From NCBI GenBank assembly GCA_013176395.1, contig JABMLP010000004.1, positions 1,860,001 through 1,924,000 on the forward strand: a stretch of DNA of 64,000 nucleotides. Reading direction: 5' to 3'. Shown here one piece after another: positions 43,784 through 54,703 of the stretch. The notes beneath the pieces were generated by a model that saw only the letters and a program-made list of their open reading frames with translations, was not told the DNA's origin and made no database searches. Numbering within the stretch: the first letter of the stretch is position 1; each line of letters starts with the position of its first letter. Source of the stretch: Venturia oleaginea (taxonomy: Eukaryota; Ascomycota; Dothideomycetes; Venturiales; Venturiaceae). A program made the translations under genes and the position numbers.

Positions 43784-44983
43784 ACGTATTCCACCACCGA
43801 GCCGGCCACTTTTCCTTGGCACAACCAACTCATATTACGACTCTTCAATTTTATCGCTATCAACAATAGATTCCAAGTTCGTCGTGCTGCTATCTGATTC
43901 AGAAGATATCTCGATATCCTTTTTACACGTTCGCGTATTGTGCCCAGTCGCGCCGCAGTTCCCACAGCTCCTTTGAGTTGGTCGGGCTGTTTCTTGATCA
44001 CCACTACTACGAGTATTCTTTGATCCCTGAGGCGCAACAGACGCCTCAGCAGCTACCCGCGCTGCTGCAGTCCCATACTCTACAGTACCACCTTGCTGGA
44101 TCCGCTTCCTTTTACGCGATTTTCGCTTCATCATTTCTGCCAATTGCTCTTCAAGCTCGTGGTTTCGTGCAACAAGTAGAGCGTTCTGGTGTAGCATCAA
44201 TTCAACGCCTTTAATAAGCTGGGAAAAGCCTACCTGCGCAGTAACTGGTGACCGAGTAAAAGACTCGCTTACGAGCTAGGATTTAGATCCAAATTCTTGA
44301 GTATTGCTTGGAGTCTTCGACTGCCACGGCGTCTCCTGTGGTGGGGGTGCTGGTAGGGTACGTAGCCGTACTTCAAGGCGATCCAAAACTACCTGCACGT
44401 TGATAGGGACTAGCCCTACTGCCTCAAAGGCCTTTCGACAGTTCTCTTCCGTGAACACGTCGAAAGACGCGTGTTTAAAGGCAGGGAGAAAGCCTTCCTT
44501 ATTGATATGGTAGACGCGTTGGCGTGCCAAGTCCCGGACGCGTTGGGAGTACTTGCGCTTCAATGGCGAGAAGCAGACCACGTCAAGCGGCTGGAGTATA
44601 TACGACGAGTGTGGCGGCATACAGAAGGTTAGAATCTTGTTTTCGAGGCAGTAGTCCTTGAAGTCCTGGTTGAGATGGCTCTCATGGCCGTCCAAAATGA
44701 GTAGCCTATACCCCCCCACCTGCCGCGCCTTTGTATACGCGTCAAAATGCTTCAACCACTCAAGACCAAGCGCGTTGTTTGTCCAGGCGTTCTCAGAGAC
44801 TGAGAGCTTCCAATTCCGTGATATATCTGCCTCCTCATACCACGCAGAGATGTGAACGCGTCCTTTATTGATAATGAATGGCGGGATCGCATACCCAGCT
44901 GCGCAGATGCTCTGCATAACCGCAACCTATTCGCGATCGCCCGGCTGGATGAGTTCAGGCATTGTACGTCTTTCAGATATTAC
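43784..44983 (-). mobile_element. Decayed, 5'-truncated pogo/Fot1 copy
   Basis: Left end ACGTATTCCACCACC, after TA at 43782-43783, matches the inverted repeat of the element at 22.2 kb. The interior matches that element closely until about 44983, after which homology stops abruptly; the part encoding the N-terminal DNA-binding region and the other terminus is missing. Confidence 0.85.
43835..44983 (-). pseudogene. pogo/Fot1 transposase fragment with stops
   Basis: Catalytic centre and C-terminus homologous to the intact transposase (HISAWYEEADISRNWKLSVS, YRLLILDGHESHL, and the CCHC knuckle CGNCGATGHNTRTC). At least two in-frame stops are visible: TAG at about 44927-44929 in GDRE-stop-VAVM where Trp is expected, and TAG at about 44276-44278 in KS-stop-LVSES where Lys stood. 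The N-terminal HTH region is missing. Confidence 0.85.
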
Positions 44984-45407
44984 GGGACGGTAGTTGGAAA
45001 GACGCAGCATACTCGTAGCCAAAGATTGTTTAGATTCAGTTAAGGAGTGAAGGTATCTACAAACAAAGAACCTCAATGAGGTTCTATCTCTATACTAGGC
45101 TCAATCAGACTTAGGGCTTGTTCGAAAATGATGGATTGAGCGCAGATGGATTGATTTCAACCAATCCAACCAATCTAGAGGGACGTGTTCGATTTAGACT
45201 GATTGAAATGAATCAAGTAGCATAAAAAATCCTGATGGATTGGATTGATTGAAATTAGCGCGGCTATTCGATATTAGCCAATCAAATGTGTGTATTTCAA
45301 CCAATCCAACCACGGCCAAAATGACCATGATCCGATTGATTACGATTTTGCCAGCATACACCTCAAAAACCTACATTTTGACCGACAGACTCTCTCACAA
45401 CGTTCAG

Positions 45408-46841
45408 ATGAACAAGCAAGACCTTCGCAAGCAGATTAACAATGAACTTGTACGGTATATTGCTGCCAAGAAGCTTGAACAGCTGCGCAGCGAGCGTGCG
45501 GCCGTCCGGCGCGCCAAAAGAGAGGCCATTCGACGTCGCAATCAACGAGTGGTATTCTACGAGGACCGATACTACGCAACGAAAAAGATCGATAAGCTGC
45601 TATAAGGACATCCAGAGAGGTTTCGGCAAGAGACTCGTCTTACTATACAGCAATTTGAGCTACTGGCGACGTGGTTGAAGGACAATACAGCTCTCTGCAA
45701 CTCCAGATATGTCAGCCTGAAAGCAAAGTTAGCAATCTTCCTTTATATATGCGGACAAGGAACCACGTATCGTAATACCGGCAACCATTGGGAGCTTAAT
45801 ATCGACCGAATATCCGCCTTTTTCCACGAAGTTTTGACCGCCCTCGTCATCCTTGCCGACCACAATATAGTTATGTTCAAGGAGGAGGATGACCCAGCAG
45901 TGCCACCTCAAATTCGCGACGAGGTTGGCAAGATGTTTCCCTTTTTCAGAGACTGTGTAGGAGCGATTGACGGGACTTCGGTGTACGTCTCGGTGGAGGG
46001 CGAGGATCGAAAACGGGAGGGTCAAGAGGGCTCGTACAGGTGTCGCAAAGGCTTTCTTGCGACAAACACACTCGGCTGTGTAGATTTCGATATGAACTTC
46101 AAGTTGGTATTTCCGGGATGGGATGGTACAGCCCACGATGCGACAGTGTTCAATGACGCGAGGCGTCAAGGCATATTTGTGACTCCAAGAGGGAGGTTTT
46201 GGCTGGCCGACGCGGGCTATACGCAAGCAGATGGCTATGGAGGGCAAGTCCTGGCACCATATATGTCAGTAAGGTATCATCTTCAAGAGTGGAGGAAGGG
46301 CAAGCAGAGACCTCAGAATATGAAGGAGCTTTTCAACTTACGGCACGCCAAACTGCGCAATGTGGTGGAGAGAGTCTATAGTGTGTTCAAAAATCGATTC
46401 CGGATCTTCCAGCAAGCTCACGATGGCTTCTCGCTGAAGACTCAGAATAAGATAATCATTGCGCTCTCTGCTGTACACAATTGGATCAATGAACACGGCG
46501 GCAAGCCAAAGGATGAGTGGAAGAAGATGAAGAGCGCGAAAAAAGGAAGCAGAGCTTACCGACGATACGAAGCTATCATTAGACAGCAAGAGGAAGCCCG
46601 TGTCAATGCCGTACCTGATCGAGGACCTGTATCGCTTTCTAAGAAGGAAGGAGCGCGATATATGTATGCCAAACGCGATAAAATTGCTTCCGATATGTGG
46701 ATACAGTACCAATCGTACTTGAGGGCGCGAGGAAACGACGGAGGAGAGTCTGAATTGGGTTCCAGCGGAGACGAGGGTGATGAGAGTAATGCTGGTAGTG
46801 ATTCGAGCGATGAGAGTGGCTCAGAGGACGATTCTGAATGA
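45408..46841 (+). pseudogene. Harbinger DDE_4 transposase with one in-frame stop
   Basis: Continuous frame of 478 codons from ATG 45408 (MNKQDLRKQINNEL) except for TAA at 45603-45605 between DKLL and GHPERFRQETRL, where the text otherwise matches the family. The catalytic parts are there: VGAIDGTSVYV (first Asp, about residue 188), FPGWDGTAHDATVFND (second Asp), and RNVVERVYSVFKNRFRI (Glu). The C-terminus is acidic. CAA or another sense codon one base away would restore the frame; an unrecognised intron at the stop is less likely because both sides are in the same frame. The family cuts and inserts DNA with its Myb-like partner. Confidence 0.85.
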
Positions 46842-47620
46842 GGTTATAGAGTTATAGAAGTTTTTACGCTGTAGGTGTTGTATTATCGAAAATGATAATG
46901 GGGGAGATATAATTACGCGCGCTCGGCCTTGAAACCTGCCCTCGAGATCCGCGCATATACAACCACCCCAACGTATGATATTGATATATGCGATATTTGA
47001 AGTTGTATAATAGCTCACGCTGAAGAGAATGCAATAAAAACTATGAAATTTGATCTTGGGGCGGTCGAGATGGAAAGCTCCAAAGTTGGTGTATATATAA
47101 CGGCTAAGCGGACCCTAGTTTTACCCCAGATTCCAGGGTCCGACCAGGAACAAGTGCGGCCTCCGGAATATATATGAGATTGTACGTGAGCGCCACCAAC
47201 GAAATCGCTAGATAATTGAATAATTTTGATCGCAATTGAAAGCTGTAGTATTTCGGTACATTTTGTTGCGCCAGACTTACTATCCATAAGATAACGCTGT
47301 GGTAGAATCTGGGGTTGAAAAGAGTGTATATTTTTAGAGATACGGCTAGTGTTGTGACGTCAAACATCGTGGTAAACCTCGAGTTCTCCTACGCCGCCTA
47401 TCAAACTCTGTTATACGTAAACTCCCGCCCTCGATTTCTCAACACCAAGATGGTCAAATTATAAGCGGGTTACAGCATTAAAATCGTACGGATCGAGTCT
47501 ATATTCATCCATTTATATATATATATGGATTGAGCGTACCAATGTCGAGAAAAATCGATTATTCAAATACTATATCCATTAATTAACTTCTACGCCCGGC
47601 AAAGTTCTTGCTACTCGGCT
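46842..47620. other. Noncoding centre of the Harbinger element
   Basis: Noncoding AT-rich DNA between the two converging transposon genes, including a run of TATATA near 47511-47524. No gene found. Confidence 0.5.
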
Positions 47621-49214
47621 TTACGCTTGACTCAACTCTTCGGAAAACTCAACTTCTTCATCATCACCACCACTAGACTCGTTATCCTCGTCCTCCTCTA
47701 CGGCCTCAACATCCTTAGTATCCTCCTCGAGATCGCTGTTATCATCTTCCTCTGCCGCTCGCCATCGCGCCCTCTTTTTACCGACTCCCGTTTGTTTCAT
47801 ACTACGTTTACGAGATACACGCTCTTCTTCACGGTCATTCCAGTGCTGATCAAGTATTATAGTCCCTCCGAACTCCTTCCTTACCCACCAAGATATCATA
47901 TGAATCGGTAGATTCAAGAAGTAGTCGGCCTTCTTCTCGTCAGCGAAAAAAACCTCGTACAAACACCCTATCGTCTCCGTATTTCCCTTGAAGATCTCCA
48001 GCTTCTCTACACGTTGCATTGCGAGCCCCATCTTACTCTCGTTCTGGGCAGTAAGTGCGACGGCAAGCCTATCTAAACTGGTATCCTCATATGAATTAAA
48101 TAAGGCATTCTTCCGCAGATCTGGAGTAGCTTTTGGTAACCGTTTTTTAGGCTTCGGCGGCCCTTCCTTTGCTAACTCCTTCATCTTTGCAGCATCTCGT
48201 CCGTCGGCCAGCTTGTGATCCAAGAGCTGCGATAGAAGGTCTACGTGGTTGACGCGTAGCTTCTCGAACCTACCGCACTTTGGATAATGGAAGTAATGGT
48301 CCTCATAGTATCTTCTGCACTAACAAGTACACCAGCCTCGATGCCCGGGTAATCCCACTCTGCGCCGCTCATATTCTTCTCCCAACCCGACGTATGCGAT
48401 CGTACATTGCCTGAGCCATAATGTGCCTGGTAATCGGGCCACCACCGCTTCCAGTCCCCCCATTTGTTGGCCATTGTAGCAGCATCCATATCTGGTATAG
48501 TCTCATCTCGCGGGACCCGGTCAACTGCCAATCGCGCTTCCAACCATACATCATCTTTGAATGCCGCGCCGGTTTGAAGCCCTCGGTGTTTTGCCTCTAC
48601 TGAGGTCTTCAGCATAGCGAACTCGCGCTCATAAATCCAAGGATACTTGGCCTTCCGAGGCTTCCTTTGTGTCCCACCAGGCGTTTGCGAGAGTGACCGA
48701 TCGCGGTTATCGTCATCTTCGGCAGGCATTTGAGATATCTCAAAGTCGCGATCGCGATTGATATTACCGCCCTGTTGGGGGGTCTGATGGGGTCGAGGCG
48801 CCGATGAGGGCCCTAAATTGCGTGCGACCGATGGACGAGGTGTAGGTGTTCTACTCCATTCAATTGACTGCATTGCGACTGACTGACCGCGTTGCTGAGC
48901 AGAGGATTCTCGTACAGGCGTATTATAATATGGCTTCGGCGAATCCTCTGCTGTAGGATCTGGATATTGTGTCTGCGGTACGGCGTCCTCGAGGGCGGGA
49001 TCCGTTAAACCATCGTTTCCGGCATCAATATCGCTCTTCGATTGAGTAGCTTTTTTACTACCATCTCTTCCACCCTTCCTACCACGTCCTCCGCGCCCAC
49101 CACGGGCTCCTCGGGTTGCAGAGCCTTTGCATTGGTCTCTGCAATAATATCGTCATATGTTTTTGGTGTAGATCGTGCACGAGATGGCAGACGAGGTTCT
49201 GAGGCATCAGACAT
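47621..49214 (-). pseudogene. Harbinger Myb/SANT-like accessory gene, frame-disrupted
   Basis: The parts on the minus strand: MSDASEPRLPSRARSTPKTY (start), a glycine-arginine segment in another frame (GARGGRGGRGRKGG), then KYPWIYEREFAMLKTSVEAK and VWLEARLAVDRVPRDET with ANKWGDWKRWWPDYQAHYG, the helix text of a Myb/SANT-like DNA-binding domain. After VLVSAED the frame must shift by one base to read YEDHYFHYPKCGRFEKLRV, and it then continues to a Glu/Asp-rich C-terminus. At least two frame breaks occur (about 49100 and 48320). Some of the first could be an unrecognised intron. Such proteins help the transposase bind DNA or enter the nucleus. Confidence 0.65.
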
Positions 49215-49482
49215 CGTCAGTTAAGGATGTGGTGTAGTTGGAATGAGGTAGAGAGAAGGGACTTGGTAAGTTTTTGAGACGAAATATGGAGGCGCAGTAG
49301 CAAGCAGCTTCGGTCATATTAACTAGCGATCTAGGCCATTTCTGCTCACCGCCCTTATGCAACGTTTCTAATCGAAAATCCAATCAATCATTCTCGAACA
49401 TCTTTACATTGGTTCGATGGATTGAACTTTAGCCGCCAAAACCCAACCAATCTCGCTCAATCCATCATTTTCGAACAAGCCC

Positions 49483-50079
49483 TTAGGCTCTTAGCCTATA
49501 CCAACCATGGGCCATGCCCATAACAGCTATCCTGTTTCCTTATGGATGGATAAGAGTTGCACGAGGATCCTAGTTACACTAGGATCTTAGCTACATAAGG
49601 GTCCTTGGGATGACGTGATTGCTCACCTCGAGGTTGGGTGAGCGTTAATCACCCTGATCACTTTCGATCAAGGTGAGCATAGGATTTCTTAGGAGATGAA
49701 ATCTCTATATGAAGGACGAGACTCTGCTTCCTCAGTGTCTCATATCTTCACTCTCTAGTTACTTCGCTATTGCTTCAGTTATCTTAGCACAATTCACGAC
49801 TCTTATACCTTACAAACTTCGCTTCACTTGTTTGATACGATAATGTCGCCCCGGACCACTTGAACTGTCACGGCAAGCAAAAGAGGTCATAGATAGGTCT
49901 ATTGCTCTAAGTACTGGATGTGATAAGAAAATCTTAGATAGAGAGCAAAAGACCTCGGAAGCGCAAAGATGTAGCGCTTTAGCCACAGGTGGCTGTGCAC
50001 GCCACGCTAAGGCCACAAAGTAACGTGACTGCAGGATAGCCATGCCGTGCCGTCAAATGAACCCTACTGTACGGATTAG
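49483..50079 (-). repeat. LTR-type retroelement fragment cut by Harbinger and LINE insertions
   Basis: Sequence between the Harbinger target duplication and the LINE target duplication. Its right end (50035-50079) is the reverse complement of the last part of the LTR copy at the window edge (…GACGGCACGGCAT…), with a 14-base deletion. No coding region seen. The left flank of the Harbinger (44984-45113) is probably part of the same element. Confidence 0.5.
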
Positions 50080-50466
50080 AACAGCACACACAGCGAGAAC
50101 TCAATTTTTGGAATTTACAGAAGTATCATCTAAAGATCATCAAAACACCTCTGCCAGTGGCCGCTCCGGCCTCTAGAGGCCATCGCGCGTCCCTCAGCGT
50201 CGATGAGATACCTCTAGAGTCGCCGTCGCGGCCACGGCAGAGCAAGCAGACGAATACATGAGCAAGCTACACGAACGATGCGTCCACCAAAGACAACAGC
50301 AACCATCTAGTCACTATCTCCCGGCTAGTCCATCACCCCAGATGACACTGCAACGCTCCGAGTCGACGAGTCACTGCTAGAACGGCAATACCTTCAACAC
50401 AACTCAAACACCAGACGCCCGGTGTGCAACAATCGGCACCACACACTACTGCAACGACTAGACAAC

Positions 50467-51175
50467 CTCTCCCAACGTCTTGGCAAACCGTCCTGCTACA
50501 AGCTGTTGCCCAGAGCCTTGAGCCTCTCCCCAAACTGTTGCCTCCCAGTTATGGCATTGGCAAGAGTAGGTGCGCAACACAGTAAGTAGTAAGGACGCAT
50601 AGAAGGAGCCTATTGGCGGCAAATCCCCTCCCTGTAAGCTAGCAGACGTAGCCTTGAGCCTCTCCCCAGACTGTTGCGTCCCAGTTATGGCAGTGGCAAG
50701 AGTAGGTGCGCGATATAGCAAGCAGGGAGAGCGACTAGCAGCAGATAGGCTCCGACTATAAGACGACAGGTCTACAACACAATCGGTGCGACACGATACG
50801 GCAGCTGCTAGAGAACCTCATCTACTATCGTCTCCGCAAACCGTCCTGCTGCAAGCTGATGTCCAGAGCCTTGAGCCTCTCCCCAAACTGTTGCGTCCCA
50901 GTTATGGCATTGGCAAGAGTAGGTGCGCAACACAGTAAGCAGTAAGAACGTATAGAAGGAGCTTATTGGCGGCAAATCCCCTCCCTACAAGCCAGCAGAC
51001 GTAGCCTTGAGCCTCTCCCCAGACTGTTGCGTCCCAGTTATGGCATTGGCAAGAGTAGGAGCGCGATATAGCAAGCAGGGAGAGCGACTAGCAGCAGGTA
51101 GGCTCCGACTATAAGACGGCAGGTCTATAGCACGATCGGCGCCATACAATACGGCAGCTACCAGACATCCTCGTC
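50467..51175. repeat. 353-bp tandem repeat, two copies, with internal subrepeats
   Basis: CCTTGAGCCTCTCCCC starts at 50516, 50652, 50869 and 51005; distances are 136, 217 and 136, so a 353-bp unit occurs twice, each with an internal duplication of about 136 bp. Other repeated elements are GTTATGGCATTGGCAAGAGT and AGGGAGAGCGACTAGCAGCA. Lies in the 5' half of the LINE derivative. Confidence 0.85.
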
Positions 51176-51194
51176 TACGGGCATACCCGGAGTA

Positions 51195-51413
51195 TCACAC
51201 CCAAGCAGCGAAATCACGACTACGATGGTTACTATTGTCTCCAGCATCACACAACCAAATACACTGCCGCATGGGAATCTGGTGCAAGGCAACTTTCACA
51301 AGCAGAATCATACTTAGGGAACCCATTGGCCTTGAGGGATAAGGCGAAACAGATAGACAAAGCTGAGCACTAGAGGGGGACTGTAGGTAGAAGGATAGCG
51401 AAACACGAGGCAT
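51195..51413 (+). pseudogene. 3'-end LINE pol remnant
   Basis: Homologous to the 3' terminal part of the LINE at 16.9-17.0 kb (shared TACAGTCCCCCTC-type text on the complementary strand and a matching noncoding 3' region). Too short for any enzyme domain. Confidence 0.55.
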
Positions 51414-51677
51414 TGCCTCTTGAGTCTACATAGCACAGATATACTAGCAGAGTGACCAGTATCTACAAGAGCCAGCGGGCATTTGGAGATACTGGTTAAG
51501 GGAAAAGAGGGAGGACGGAGGGGACAGCTGGTCTTGTTTCAGTGAACGGGGCGAAGTGGGGCGCGGTGGATTATATAATCTATCACGTGTCGGCTGTCTG
51601 ATGAAGTCCTCCTAACCGGACATAGCTGCGTGATTAAGCGGCTGCAACCGAGTAGGATAAAATCAATCAATCAATCA

Positions 51678-51734
51678 ACTGTACGGATTAGCCAAATCCA
51701 GCTATATTACTTGAGTCATAGCCTCCGCGTAACA
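51678..51734 (-). repeat. Terminal part of an LTR starting TGTTACGC (minus strand)
   Basis: The complement reads TGTTACGCGGAGGCTATGAC and continues through CAAGTAATATAGCTGG to GGATTAG; the same sequence starts at 63898 on the plus strand. This is the outer end of a minus-strand LTR whose remainder lies to the left of the LINE insertion. Confidence 0.7.
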
Positions 51735-51778
51735 TAGTAGAGCTACCGCTCTATACAGTGGATTTGACGAAATAGTCC

Positions 51779-52774
51779 ATGTCCACGGTTTCATCACGAA
51801 GTCAAGGGAAACGAAAAGAATTCGTTCCACCACCACCTCCATCGCCTCCGCCTCAAAGACAACGTACGGCAGGACCCGAGTCGGACGAAGACGAGTCGAA
51901 AGAAGAGATGGCATCCAAAGCGACACTAAGCTCTTCAGGACGGACCAAAACCCATGACGATCGCAACAAGGCAAAGGTCAATCCATCCGAGGTGTTCAAG
52001 GGAGAACCCGGCAAACTCAAGACGTTCTTATACCCAAGCCAACCCTTACATGTACTGGAACAAGTACGAGTTCGACACTCAGGAAAAGAAAATCATGTTT
52101 GTTCTTAGTTACATGCGAGGAACTGCTTATGCTCTGTTCGAGCATCGCCTCAACGAGTATCTCTCAGATCCAATGGATTACTCTCTTCACCCAATACGAC
52201 GAATCTCTCAAACAGATCAACATGACGTTCGGCAACGTCGATGAGAAACGTATTGCGGAAAGAGAGCTCAAGGCTTTGAGACAGCATACATCCGCCCAGG
52301 CTTATTCTGCTCATTTTGTCAGAATCTCCGCCCATCTCAACTGGGGGGAAGAAGCTTTGCTTGCAAGATTCTATGATGGTCTTATTAAGAAGACATCAAG
52401 GATGAAATCAGTCGGAAGGAAACTCAGCCTCAGGACCTGCATTCGATGATTGAAACGTCAATCAAGATCGATAACCGCCTATTCGAAAGAAAACTTCAGA
52501 GGAAGGGAGTTGGTTCTTATCGAGGACCTGGAAACAACAGTCGTGCGAACACAGGTGTTCCACGAGTTGATCCATACGGACCACAGTCAATGGAGGTCGA
52601 CAAGATTCAGAGCGCTCCACGTGGATCCAAGAAAGGCACAGGTCAGAAAGGAAAGTGTTACAACAGTGGAAAGACAGGACATTGTGCCAACAAATGTCGA
52701 CAGCCCAAAAAGAACAACACTGAACGTTTCACGAATCAGGGACAACGATTCGGAATCTCACCCATGGGCTCAGG
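51779..52774 (+). pseudogene. Ty3/Gypsy-type gag pseudogene
   Basis: Gag text in order but in changing frames: EVFKGEPGKLKTFL, then NPYMYWNKYEFDTQEKKIMF and GTAYALFEHRLNEYL, then LRQHTSAQAYSAHFVRISAH and LNWGEEALLARFYDGL, then MIETSIKIDNRLFERKLQRK. At the end is a zinc knuckle, CYNSGKTGHCANKC, whose second cysteine has been replaced by serine. At least three frameshifts occur. The element is cut by the start of the palindromic LTR at 52775. No pol region is present. Confidence 0.75.
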
Positions 52775-53024
52775 TGTCATGATCGAACTATGTTGGTATT
52801 CGAATGCAGTTAAATGTAGTTAAATGTGGTGGTTCTGCTCGATCAGGTCTAGCGCGATCAGGTCTAGCGCGATCAGGTCTAGCGCGATCAGGTCTAGCGC
52901 GAGACCGGTCACAAAGTATTTAGACTCGTGTCTACCTCTTAGTTAGCTCCTCATCCTTACAACTTCGCACATCTTATAGAATTCAAATCATGCTTCCAAA
53001 TCAAGTCCTAGGTCAAACGTGACA
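52775..53024 (+). mobile_element. Left LTR of the palindrome
   Basis: Begins TGTCATGATCGAAC and ends AAACGTGACA (TG...CA). It contains four tandem copies of a 15-base unit, GATCAGGTCTAGCGC (from about 52845); the right LTR has three. Confidence 0.75.
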
Positions 53025-53096
53025 GTTTGTAAGGATCTCTTCTCACGACAAGTCGAGCTGCTATTGTTTACGCAGCAGACAAACCTCACCCACCAT

Positions 53097-54703
53097 GCCC
53101 CGTATTCTCGACCTCCCCTCCCTTGCAGACGGTACTACCACCCTCGAAAATAGTACTCTCGCAAACCTCTAGCCTTCTACGACTTCTCTGTAGCCCCTAG
53201 ACTCGCAGCAATCCTCACCCAGAAAATCCAAACTACCTTCGCAACTCTGGTAGACCCCCACTCAGTCGACGAAGATAACGATACCTCAGTTACCCATGTC
53301 ACCCTCGACCGCGCTTCGGCGCTCCTACTCCTCCAGCTTTTAGCTACCATCTCTCATATGTTCAACACAGCTCAGCAAGACCGGGATACCATGTCCCATA
53401 CAATTCAAGAACTCAAGCTCGAAGCCTCTGAGAACGAAGCTCGCGCCCTTCGAGCAGAGCTCCAGGGCGTCACTTCTCGCGAAACCTCTACCCCTCGACC
53501 AACCCAAGGCGACATCTCCATCTTTGAAGGAGATAAGAATAAATACAAGAGTTGGCTCTTAGACCTTCGAATAGAACTCAGCGCAGACTCCAGAGCATTC
53601 CCTTCGGTAAACTCCCAAGTAACTTACGCCTTCAATCGGCTTGACGACAAGTGCAAATCTACAATTCGCCGATACTACAACGAAACTACGAATTCATCTC
53701 AAAGTTCAACGATAGCTACGCTCCTCGTTTCGACACTCAAGATGCTATGAATAAACTGTAGAACCACAAGATGGCAAACAGAACATTCGCCACTTACGTC
53801 GCAGATTTCCGACGCCTACTCCAAGAAGCCGGAATCTCTCTCCCTCACGTCTCAGAACCCGCAAACCCCTTGGAACAACTTATGATTGTCAACTTTCGCA
53901 ACGGCCTGAGCGCAGAACTTAGCGGAGCAATGATTCACGTCTCTACGACAAAGAAACTAGAGGAGTTAATCGATCTGTGCCACAACTGCGAAGCCAACAT
54001 GAAACAGTTCGAGAAGATCTCCCGAGCTCGAAAAGCTGCCGTATTCTCAGGATTATCTACATCAGCTACCGTTCCCTCCGCACCCCAACGCGCATTCCTA
54101 GTTCCCCCCGCCACTTCTCATGCTTTTGGCGACGCCATGGACATCTCAGTTATGAACCTCAACGGTAGGGCCGGCGCCGACATAGGTACCTGCCTCCCGT
54201 CTCTCCAGATGAAGCCAATCGCTTCCTGGACCCTGGAAGAGAAAGCCGCCAATACCCAATGGCGAAAAACCAACAACCGTTGCGGATACTGCGGAGAGCT
54301 CACAGTAATTATGCCTAATGGTCAGAAGCATATCGCCGCCGTATGCCCGAAGAAAGCCCAGCGTGGACGCCCCTCCAATCAATTCACTACCCCCAACCAG
54401 TTCGTCAGTGACCCCATACAGTTTGGCAATATAAGCATGCCAGGAGCATCGGGAGCGTATCAACAGAACGCCCAGACTCCTCAGATTACTCAAGGCCCCG
54501 AAGAACGCTCAGGTTCCATCGCCTCTTCTAGCACCACAAGCTACGGCTTCGGATCAGTCCCATACACCCCGATTGGAAAACTCAGAGCCTCAAAGCCTTT
54601 GACGGCAAACAGGCATCCTCTGCACCCTCTCACGTTACTTACGAAATCCACGTCTCCGTCAGAACCGGAGAACACCACCTCGAAACCACGAACGAGACTC
54701 TGA
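53097..54703 (+). pseudogene. LTR-retrotransposon gag, left arm, disrupted
   Basis: Starts MPRILDLPSLADGTTTLENS at 53097, with an early stop before PSTTSL in which the right arm reads ENPLAFYDFS. Continues after frame breaks as QELKLEASENEARALRAE, then MANRTFATYVADFRRLLQEA and NFRNGLSAELSGAMIHVS. A short zinc-knuckle-like motif, RCGYCGE...QKHIAAVCPKK, is present. Protease, integrase and reverse transcriptase are absent, so this is a gag-only piece. Confidence 0.75.

Larger units (their letters stand above)
45114..49482 (+). mobile_element. PIF/Harbinger DNA transposon (4.4 kb) with TTA target duplication
   Basis: Ends are inverted repeats GGGCTTGTTCGAAAATGATGG at 45114 and the complement ending at 49482; the flanks are TTA at 45111-45113 and 49483-49485, the target duplication typical of this superfamily. 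Two genes point towards each other, transposase on plus and a Myb-like accessory gene on minus, the standard Harbinger layout. Subterminal regions repeat GATTGATT/CCAATCCAACC motifs. Both genes look defective. Confidence 0.9.
50080..51677 (+). mobile_element. Internally deleted LINE derivative with 13-14-bp target duplication
   Basis: The segment sits between two copies of ACTGTACGGATTAG (50066-50079 and 51678-51691), which is the target-site duplication of a LINE-type insertion. It ends in an (AATC)n-type tail (51659-51677). The last 0.5 kb (about 51195-51677) matches the 3' end of the LINE at 16.6 kb. The first 1.1 kb is not LINE pol but contains 353-bp tandem repeats, which would be 5'-leader DNA. 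Reverse transcriptase and RNase H are missing, so it depends on an intact LINE. Confidence 0.75.

Noticed and set aside
50516..51020. Regularly spaced short repeats suggesting a CRISPR array
   Set aside because: Fungal DNA, units of 136/217 bases with similar sequence throughout; it is a two-copy tandem repeat in a LINE derivative.
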